NCBI RefSeq assembly: GCF_001949145.1
Contig: NW_019091834.1
Span: 5,175 to 34,098 of the forward strand
Direction of reading: 5' to 3'
Origin: Acanthaster planci
Taxonomy: Eukaryota > Echinodermata > Asteroidea > Valvatida > Acanthasteridae
DNA length: 28,924 nt
Part shown: piece by piece, positions 1 through 8,500 of the stretch
How the letters are laid out: every line of letters begins with the position of its first letter
How positions within the stretch are numbered: position 1 is the first letter of the stretch
Notes under the pieces: generated by a model
What the model was told of the DNA's origin: nothing
Databases searched by the model: none
What the model saw: only the letters and a program-made list of their open reading frames with translations
Program-made: the position numbers and the translations under genes

Positions 1-249
1 AAAAATCATTTCTCACGTTTGTGTTAGTTACACCAGTGGTGGAAAGACTGGAACAAGCCAGGGATAGCAGTTTTATGAATTATGAGACATGAGAAACATT
101 TGATTGTTGGGAGCAATGCTCCACTGGTAAATACCCATGCAATCATGTGGAAATTCTGAAAAACAATTAACTCTGTCACTGTTCATGCTGTTTTGTGTGT
201 AATTTTCAAGAAATCAGCAGTGACTGAAGGACTTGATGGTTTCCATGGG
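1..249. other. No gene seen
   Basis: AT-rich sequence with no supported open frame or RNA; it leads into the telomere-like repeats. Confidence 0.5.
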
Positions 250-352
250 CCAACCCTAACCGAGCTTAACCCTAACGGAGGCCAACCCTAATGACGGCTT
301 ACCCTAACGGAGGCCAACCCTAATTATGAAGGGTAACCCTAACAGGGCCCAA
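250..352. repeat. Degenerate tandem repeat with telomere-like ACCCTAA cores
   Basis: Six copies of ACCCTAA occur in about 100 bp, separated by alternating spacers of the type CGGAGGCCA and ACGGCTT. The core equals the animal telomere unit (TTAGGG) on the other strand, but the spacing is irregular, so this is a compound minisatellite or interstitial relic rather than a true telomere. Confidence 0.75.
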
Positions 353-1131
353 ACCAAGGGTGGGGGTACTTCCTTGATGGTCAAGTACAGCCCGCGCACC
401 AGCTGACCAAGCTGTGGATATATGCGCAGGTGACTGAAAGTTCTTGAAACACTCTCCTTGGTGGTTTGTTCCACTCTTGTGTTGGAAGCCTAGTGCCCTA
501 TTTTGGGCTCAGGTTTTCAACTCTTGGGCTGGAGCGTGTCAACTACGTAGAGCTTTCATGTCAAAGCATGCATGGCTGGAGTTTCATAATTTTCTTGTAT
601 TTGATCTCTGCTGTTGGTAGTGTATGGCCTTAAAGGGGGGTGCTAGTTGAAGCTTTTCATGGGGAAAGGTGCAATTTTCAAATGCTGATTGCACATTCTT
701 CTGTTTGCACTATAGTAGAAGTGTACATGATGTACAGTGTATGTATTGGCAGTTTGTGCACATTTGCTATTGGCTGGCCTTGATTATTTACTCCCCATAG
801 CACAGCCAGTGGACTTTTTTTTCCAATTTATTTTCAAAAATGGAGATTTTTGGAGCATTCTCAACCATTCAGAATTGTTTCTGTGTCAGACTGTCACAAG
901 GGGTGTTATATAAAGGGTGCAGTGTCCCAATTCAAGGAAAATTCTCCGCCAGGCCGAGGCGCACAAAAAGTACCCCCAGAGATTGTTTCGAAAAGAGGGG
1001 TCTGTTTGGGCCAAGAAATGGTGGGATTGTGTCAGTATGGCCCAGGGTCATCTCTGTAGATTCAGGGGCACCCAACTGGGGGCAAAGCAGACAACGGGAT
1101 TGAAAATTAGTCAGCCAGGAAAATAATGAAA
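353..1131. other. Non-coding; nothing convincing
   Basis: Short overlapping frames on both strands show no recognisable domain. The segment 930-1090 is locally richer in G and C. A first non-coding exon or promoter of the receptor gene could be anywhere upstream of 5449, but no clear candidate stands out here. Confidence 0.4.
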
Positions 1132-1149
1132 GGCGCCACCTTGCGGCGC
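1132..1149 (-). promoter_or_regulatory. CTCF-like motif
   Basis: GGCGCCACCTTGCGGCGC on the + strand reads on the - strand with CCGCAAGGTGGCGCC, containing the AGGTGGCGC core known for CTCF. The surrounding 1130-1230 segment is CpG-rich for this window. A single motif match cannot prove binding. Confidence 0.35.
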
Positions 1150-1531
1150 ACACGCTTATACTTGATCGGGACAACCTGTCGATGACGTGAATATCGCCAG
1201 GCCGCATATCGCATGCAGCATACAGTACAGGGAGCTGGGGCCGGTCTTGGATCCATAAAAATATTGCGTTGAAGAGTTTGGGCCATGGTCGAAGAGAGGT
1301 AGGTACTGTACATGTATATGTATGTAGGAATTTGCCACTTTCTATTCCATTCAAGCTTGTCTATTTTGAGATATTGCACGGTATAAGATCCCTTTTTTGG
1401 AGACTGACCAGCTGACTAAGGCCGTTTGCACGTACGCCGAAATTCCACCTCAGATTTGGACACTTTAACCATGGAGCTATAAAAAACTGAAGTGTTGCAA
1501 GCTTATTCATGTCGGCAAAAATCCGTACTCG

Positions 1532-1544
1532 TGCGCCACCTTCC
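1532..1544 (-). promoter_or_regulatory. Second CTCF-like motif
   Basis: TGCGCCACCTTCC gives GGAAGGTGGCGCA on the - strand, the same AGGTGGCGC core and orientation as the site about 400 bp to its left. Confidence 0.3.
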
Positions 1545-2047
1545 CCAAACTGTTTTGTTTACTATAATTTTCAATTTATAATTTATGAAACGCTTAGCAT
1601 GCTTAGGCATGCTTATTTATTCATAATAATAATAGGCATAGGCCTGCATGTACAAATTTGATCCGTAGGCCAAGGCCCATGCGTACGCGTGTTTGGAAGT
1701 TGAGAGTGCCATACATGTATGTTTGGATGAATTGGGGAGTATTTTATTCGCTATAGTAATAATAGTATACTTCACGCGATATTGATGAAACAGAGGCCAT
1801 TATGATTGTCACTTTGAGGTTCATTACCTTTAGCATTTTTTTATCCCCCTTTCCCCTTAATCCGGCATTCATTACCTTTAGCATCCTCTTCCCTATTTCA
1901 TGGAGGAATAAAAATGAGATATATGCAACCATCATATGAAGCCAAACCACGGTGGTTGTGTTTGTATTGCGCATGCCCAATCTGTATTAGACTCGCATTG
2001 CAGCCGTTCATCGTTATATCAACAGTAAAAACACCGTCAACCGGTGT

Positions 2048-2122
2048 GAATTGGGGTAGTCAAGCGATTACAGAATGATGCTTTGTGATGCATGAGGTGT
2101 GGGTTCGAATCCTGGGTCGAAA
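2048..2122 (+). repeat. tRNA-derived SINE-like segment
   Basis: GGTTCGAATCC at 2102-2112 is a perfect pol III B-box, and GGGGTAGTCAAGCG around 2053 resembles an A-box, at tRNA-like spacing. The stems do not close into a clean cloverleaf, so this is a SINE head or tRNA relic, not a working tRNA. Confidence 0.5.
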
Positions 2123-2324
2123 TTGTGGGCAGGGAGGTTTTTTAAAGGAAAATAAAGCCTGAATGCTATTGGAGCCTAATTTCACACGTGAAGTTTTTAT
2201 GGTTGGTTGAGCATCTACATGTAGATGTCATGCATTGTGCATGGTTGTGAACCGTGGTTTGGCTTCATACATGTACGTGTGATTGTATACAGTATTCTCA
2301 TAAAAATTAGCGAATGTAGTTGGG

Positions 2325-2560
2325 TACGATTCCTTGACTTGGATGGAGATTTGTTTTGATGAATCCCAATTGCCTGAGTCAGGTAACCAGACGAAAAACA
2401 AAATGGTGTGATTCGACTGAATGGTTGCCATTTGCCCAACTCAGGTTAGAAATTTGAAGTTTTTTTGCTTAAATATTGTCAAAATTTACCTAAACTAGGC
2501 CTGTCTGGATTGATTAATGGTTCCTTAAAGTCAAAATGTTAGTTTGAGAAAGTGGACTTT
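2325..2560 (+). repeat. Diverged repeat, copy A
   Basis: About 235 bp containing CTTGACYTGGAT, GTTTTGATGAATCC, GGTAACCAGACGAAAAACAA, GGTTAGAAATTTGAAG and ACTAGGCCTGTCTGGATTGA. The same blocks recur in order at 3236-3432. The last part (GTTAGTTTGAGAAAGWGGACT) recurs at 4176-4196, so copy B appears split. Confidence 0.8.
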
Positions 2561-2562
2561 GT

Positions 2563-2911
2563 ATCCTTATCATAGGAACAGAACGCTCTTTCCAGTTCTC
2601 CCTTTCTCGAAATTCATATGCAATAATTACACCCCCCCCCCTTTTTTCCCTCTTCATGCCTGGCCAGTCCTCTCCAAGGCTCTCCCCTTGCTTTCTTGCC
2701 TGTATCCTAGGTTGAATGTTCTCATCTTACTGCTTCTTTTTATAATTTTAGTGTCTTTTCTTGGTGCTCTTTTGTTAAACTGTGCAATTGGTCTATCAGT
2801 AAACTTCTCCGGCCTTGGTTTATAATGTTAATTCTTTCTGAGCCTTTGATATATATTAAACAATTATTTGATGTCAATAAAGGTATTTCAAACACTGTTC
2901 CTATCATAAGG
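2563..2911 (+). mobile_element. Probable 3'-truncated retroelement insertion
   Basis: Near-direct repeats TCCTTATCATAGGAACA (2562-2578) and TCCTATCATAAGGGAACA (about 2898-2915) flank a C/T-rich body. It ends in CAATAAAGGTATTTCAAA, a LINE-like tail with a polyadenylation motif. A related site at 4190-4216 (TTTCCTTATTGGAACATGG) looks like the unfilled version. The 93-residue frame inside has no domain and is probably not a gene. Confidence 0.4.
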
Positions 2912-3235
2912 GAACAAATTCTACGTTTTTTAGATAACTTGATCCAAACTACATGTAGTTGCTGATGATAGAAGAATATGGCTGCGTAGCACCGTGATCA
3001 GATTATCGACAAGAATATCAAATCAGTGCTCTGAAATATGTGATTGCCGAGCTAGCTTTCAGTAACTGAGTACCTTCTTCGGGGCAAGCAGATTCAGTTG
3101 ATGATGATGTTTCCTTTCATATCAGAAAGAAAAGAGAACAGGGCTTTTGGTTTTGAAAGAAATTAATGGGTTAAAAGGCAGCGTACACATACATGATCGC
3201 CCAGAGGAAAGCCATGAACGACAAATAAGCGAATG
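2912..3235. other. No gene seen
   Basis: AT-rich spacer between the two diverged repeat copies, without a supported frame, RNA or element. Confidence 0.4.
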
Positions 3236-3432
3236 AAGTCTTGTTCCTTGACCTGGATTAAAATTTGTTTTGATGAATCCAAACAGCCAGGGTCGGGTAA
3301 CCAGACGAAAAACAAAGTGGCATCATTCGACTGAGTGGTTGGCTTTTGTTAAACTCGGGTTAGAAATTTGAAGTTTTCTTGCTTAAATCTACCTACATGT
3401 AAACTAGGCCTGTCTGGATTGAGTAATGGTTC
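3236..3432 (+). repeat. Diverged repeat, copy B (left part)
   Basis: Aligns with 2325-2522 with substitutions and small indels. Its expected continuation is found only at about 4168-4200, which suggests an insertion of roughly 735 bp at 3433-4167. Confidence 0.75.
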
Positions 3433-3717
3433 CCCTACGTGATACAACAAATTACTAGTTGTACTAAAATTTAGTATTCAGCCCTGTCGCTTGTAAGAGG
3501 ACATGACTTTATTGTTCTGTGAAGCCATAAGATACAACAGATAAGACAGTGTACCATACAGTCAGTGACAGTGCTGTGGCACTGTGAATGCATGGCTTTA
3601 TTGTTCTCTGTACAAGTAACAATGGAAGTAACCTAGCCAGAAGTACATGTAGTAATCTGTAGTGCTAGGTCCTTCAGGCTCAGACTACTACATGTACTTA
3701 GGGACGGCGACCATTTA

Positions 3718-4105
3718 GACCCGGTTTGAAAAGGGCCCCCTCTCCCGTAGCCCACCTGGTATAATGCCTGCCCAGTATTCAGGCTACTCCAGGCCCATAT
3801 AAGGCCTGTCTGCACATTGGCATTTCAAAGTCCCTGATGAAAGGCTTCCCCCAACATACTTGCACAGATGAATAGGGGTCTAAGCGGATTAGTGTAAACA
3901 TTGTATAGAGCTGAAGGATTAAACCCACAAGCAGGTTCCTTCTGGGATAGATTACATGTACCAGTACTTGCAAACAATAGACCCCAGGATGAAGAAGTTC
4001 GAGATCAACAACCAGTCCAGCATCCCAGGCAGGTAGCCAGGCCAGTATAAAAGGGGTTTTTGCAACCCGGTGAGCTTAGGGGGGGGGCCCTTTTCAAACC
4101 GGGTC
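3718..4105. mobile_element. 388-bp element with perfect 23-bp terminal inverted repeats
   Basis: The 23 bases at 3718-3740, starting GACCCGGTTTGAAAAGG, match the reverse complement of 4083-4105 without a mismatch. The inside has no credible gene. Size, perfect ends and lack of coding suggest a MITE-type DNA element. No certain target duplication is visible. It lies inside the segment that splits repeat copy B. Confidence 0.65.
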
Positions 4106-4593
4106 CTTAGTATTTTGTAGTACTGTGTAGTGTAAGCCAAACAATGTGCTTGGCAGTTAGGGTTAAGTTTAAAACGTTAGTTTGAGAAAGAGGACTTAGT
4201 TTCCTTATTGGAACATGGTGCTAATGATAATGCTGTTACTTTGAGAAGCAAACATGCACACCATAGCGTTGTAACGGGCCGATCGCTACAGGTTGTTTTA
4301 GGTTGTTCCTGGAGACAGACAGTCCACACAATAATCCACAGGATTAGGCGGATTTAATAACAAAAACATAATGTAACACAACTTTAATGATCTCACCACA
4401 TTTCAGGACGCCATTTCATGAAAACCCTGATGACCTATCCCATCATGCTTTTTCCTATCATGCAGTATGGTGTCCTAGAACAGACATATACATTTGCAAG
4501 CTATACACTACATTTGTATGAATGTGTGTGCATACCAATCCGCTTTTTTTATGACCAGTTTTTATGACGTTTTTCCTTCTTTCTTTCCTGTCA
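4106..4593. other. Non-coding; includes the resumed part of repeat copy B
   Basis: 4168-4200 continues the repeat family interrupted after 3432. The rest shows no gene or RNA. Confidence 0.4.
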
Positions 4594-4603
4594 ATGAAAG
4601 CCT

Positions 4604-4690
4604 TACCCCCAGAACTGGGGGGTCCAACGTCCACCCATGTGTGGGAGCGGGGCCTACGTCGGACCCCCCACTGCCACAGTTCTGGGGGTA
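4604..4690. mobile_element. 87-bp palindromic MITE with 10-bp target duplication
   Basis: Ends are TACCCCCAGAACTG and its exact reverse complement. Next inside, GGGGGGTCC and GGACCCCCC pair as well, so most of the element can fold. The flanks carry the direct repeat ATGAAAGCCT at 4594-4603 and 4691-4700. A 9-10 bp duplication with terminal inverted repeats fits Mutator-like transposition best. Confidence 0.72.
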
Positions 4691-4700
4691 ATGAAAGCCT

Positions 4701-5448
4701 TACCCAAGTTGCTTCCATTCCAATGATCAATCATACCGGCAGCTTGGCCTTAATTTGATGGGGTCAAGAAAACAAAAGGAAAAGAGATGTGTTGCAATTG
4801 GTGGCTCAATTGCAGAATACCCCACCACCTTGCATGCTCATACTCAATAGCCAGGTACAAGTCAACGTGTGACACTCTTCTCAAGGAATTTTCAACTTGT
4901 ACCCACGTAACGAGTCATTCCAGGGGTCGTTCTTTGGAGTGGTGGGATATTCTGCTATTGCTCCCATCTAGATACCGGTAGGCTGGAGTGCCCTTCGGAG
5001 TGCTCAACGCAGGCCCTCTATTGAGATGCTGCTGATTTTTTGCAGTGTGGATGGGCAAAATGCTCAAGAATTCCACCATTTTGATGAGGATACAGTACAT
5101 GAACATGTGTAAAGTGAATAAATCAGTTCTGGAAGTAGCACAGGGGCATTAGTGATATCTGTACGGTGTATATGTCAGGTATACGTGTATATATATAACT
5201 CTTTCCATGATTTCTTTCAATCTTATGGATCGCTTGATCTTATGAGCTGAAATTGCACCAGTACGTTCACGGCATCAAATTAAGGCCAGTTGGTAATTTA
5301 TAGGTACAGATACATGTACATGTACATGTAGATCAGTTGTCAGCTCAAATGTTTGTGTAAACAGAAGTTTGTCATGTTTTTAAGAAATTATGGATTCATT
5401 TGCCACATTCTGCTTATGTTTCATGTTCATTGTTCTTTGTTTTTTCAG
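4701..5448. other. Upstream flank of exon 1; no gene seen
   Basis: AT-rich, with TACATGTACATGTA clusters near 5310-5330. The end forms the pyrimidine-rich acceptor of exon 1. Confidence 0.4.
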
Positions 5449-5594
5449 AGGTAAAAATTGATAAATCTGGAGCACTTGTGAAGCTGGAATCTGGAACTTT
5501 TTTCTTGTGGCAATGAGAAGTTTGGTTATCAGTATGGTTCATCACATGAAGACACAAGTACCTGTGTACATTTATTCACTGATGTCAGTATTAA
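5449..5594 (+). CDS. Exon 1: 5' UTR end and signal-peptide coding exon
   Basis: A T-rich tract ending in CAG at 5446-5448 looks like a splice acceptor, and GTAAGT at 5595 is a consensus donor. The coding part starts at ATG 5513. An in-frame TAA at 5462 lies upstream in the same exon, so 5513 is the first usable in-frame start. It encodes 27 residues plus one base; a second in-frame ATG encodes Met12 and is followed by Lys and a hydrophobic run (VPVYIYSLMSVLS), which looks like a signal-peptide core continuing into exon 2. The leading residues are less hydrophobic, so Met12 could be the start used. An acceptor before a UTR start implies a further 5' non-coding exon upstream that I cannot locate. 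The one-base overhang A joins TG of exon 2 to give ATG, keeping the frame. Confidence 0.65.
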
Positions 5595-8500
5595 GTAAGT
5601 ATGTATTTTCCCTTTCAAAATGTACACTGTAAACCGGTACGTGATGTACATGTACACTGTAGATGAGTTGTCAGGTACCTTTCATTTCGTGCATAAGCCC
5701 CCAAAAATTGAGATTTTGGAGGATAAAGGATGAATGCAGTTTTTGAAGCTGGGCAATTGAAGGAATTTGGAGGATTAAGGATGTGCGCTAGTATAATGGA
5801 CCTAGTGGGTTAGTTAGTTAATTGATTATAAATCGCTAAAAAATAAATCCCAACAGGTACAGTCTGAATTTACCTGTCAGAATCTACCAATAGAGTACAT
5901 GTAAATGTCTGCCTCTGTTTCAGGGCCATTGTTTTGGCAAAGTGCCGACCACTTGGCAGGGAAAGCGTGAGCTCATGTATTGTCATGCTCTGGCAAATAC
6001 ATGTACATGTATACTTCACATTACAGTGATTCCTCAGTCTGAAAGGAATCAGCATGCAGTGTTCTGGCAGCAGGAAGGAGGGTAGCTGTCCTACAGACCT
6101 GAATTTGATTCTGGCCTGTTGCCTGCCTGTAAGAACACTACATGTACATCTTCTGAAGTGCAGGTCCAATCAGGTTAAAACTGTGAATGTGTTACTTGTT
6201 CAGTACAGGCAACAACTGCAGATCACTCCATACTGTATATCGGTGTCGTCACTTCGGTGGCTGTGGAAGCAAGTTAGTGTGTGGTCCAGTGATTCAGTAT
6301 CAAACTGCGGATTGAATTAATTCTATTTGATTCCCACCCACTCCAACTTCATTTTTCGTATTAAGCCAAAAGAGTTCCCTGAAACAGCTACTGTAAGGGT
6401 TTGACTGCTGACAAACACAATGTTCATCTCATTAAATTCTGAATTTTCTACTGCAGCAACATGATGTTCACATTATGTACGTGTATGTACAGGGTATGGG
6501 ATTTTTATAAAGATGCCTACTGCCTCTCACTCTCCCGACTCCCTCCCACTTTGTATGCATACATTTTTGAAAGATGTTCCTTACCACAGTTAGAATAAAA
6601 TACAACATTAATAAATAGCCTTCCAAATCTTGAAACGTAGAAAAGCCAGTTGTTCTGTCAAGGACAGACAGTGCGTCTTGTTTACAAAATACATTTGGTC
6701 AATGTTATTGACAGTGCAGTTATTTTTCTTTTCCTCTAACTTTGTGTATTTTCTCCAGTGTACATCTCTGGACAACAGTTGACAGTTACAGCGGATTCAA
6801 GTGTTGCTGTCATTTCTGGTGGATCAGCTAATCTCACGTGTACATATGAGGTGCAAGGAACTTCTCTTGTCAGTCTTGAATGGAGAAAAGGTGCAACGTT
6901 TGCAAGTGGAACTCGAGTTGTCCGGTTTTTGAGACCTAATTTTGATGCAGTCTATGGCCCTGTTTATGGTCCACCTGTTTACACAGCTTACAGAGATGGT
7001 ACCAACAGCTCAGGCATACTCACGTTACAAATTTCACCTGTCGTTTATAAGCCTAATGAGACTGAAATATACTGGTGTCGTGTCGTGGTAACTGGCGGAG
7101 TCATAGTAAAAGAAAGCTCAACTTCTCTAATCATCATAGGTACGGTAGGTGTTTCTGTTTATTACATAATATAGTATACATGTAGTTGTCATAAATTCAT
7201 AAGATTTGCTGATTACGGATTGTAAGATCTAATGCAGCTTTCATTCCACTGACTTGTTCAAGTCAACAGTTTGTGAAAAATAGAGCAAAACACTGGTACT
7301 CTTGAAGTAAATCCCCGTGAACTACAGGGCCTTCATAAATCATACTACTACATGTACTTGAACAACACCCTCAGGGTCGGAAGAACTGGCATGACATGTT
7401 CTCTTTCCCTTTAAAAAAAGAGCAGTTTTCAAAGGCTAGGATTAACCAGTGAATAATTTACACCTTAGGGTAATGCGCTTCGTCGACAATGTACATGTGG
7501 CATTGTGGATTCATGAAAAAACTTCATCCTGGAATGAACTACATGTATGCTGACAACTCATGTCCATGACACTGAAAGTAAAGGCACGTGCCTGCACGAT
7601 CATGCTTAACGACCACTCTTTCGTGTCAATTTACAGGTCAATGAAGGCATAAAGGCTCCATTCTTAGTTGACTAATAATCAGAGGCAAAGAGGGAACATT
7701 ATTTAGAAACGTAGGAGATTTAACATCTGTAAATTGTCCTTTTTGGCAATAATGTTCTTGCTTTGCAAACAAAACCATCACCATTTCAACCATACTACAT
7801 TGTATTATGATTTTGGGTGAATTTGTGTTTGAAACATGTTCGTGCTTAGAAAATCCTTCCCTAAAATAAATTTTAACTTCAAACAGATCCATTTTTTTTT
7901 TACAGCATGCGCCGGTAGCTACACACTCTCTGATTTCAGTTTACATTGCATTTGGTGAACTTCTGCCAGAACAATGAACAACTTTGCATGTACATGTACC
8001 GTACGTACAGGAACATGTACACATGTATGTATACATACACTGTACATGTATGTACATGTTACATACCGTACATGTACATGTAAGGGGAAAATTTCCTAGT
8101 TTAAGGAGAGTTTAAATCGCACCATGGAAAAACATTTTCTCAGTTACATTTGGGTCCCCATAATGTCTTTTGTCCCCAATTAATGTCTAATCTTTTAATA
8201 CATGTGTAAATGTACATGCATTCAGAAAAGCAGTGATACTTATATGTACATGTACATGTCATGCATGTACCAGATACAAAATTTCAATGTGTAAGAGTGT
8301 AATATAAAGTTTTTCTCACCAATACGAATGATGTCTTGAACTTGTGTATTGTGGGTTTACTACTACTCTAGTTGAAGTTAAAACGACTTTCAAAGTACAC
8401 ATGTACATGTACAGCACCAGTGTGATGCACATTCTACATGACCTTCACCGACTACCCCAGCAGAAGTGTATGTACGGTACATACAAGTTCAACAGAATAA

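Noticed and set aside
250-352. Chromosome end
   Set aside because: The ACCCTAA cores are separated by spacers and normal sequence continues on both sides.
932-1354. 140-codon minus-strand frame in the GC-richer segment
   Set aside because: No domain, overlaps frames in other phases on both strands, and has no splice or promoter context.
2544-2825. 93-residue frame with a hydrophobic stretch
   Set aside because: Lies across a C-run and retroelement-like tail, has no homolog I recognise, and the hydrophobic part comes from T-rich sequence.
7986-8082. CRISPR array
   Set aside because: The repeats are short palindromes with irregular or no spacers in a eukaryotic intron.
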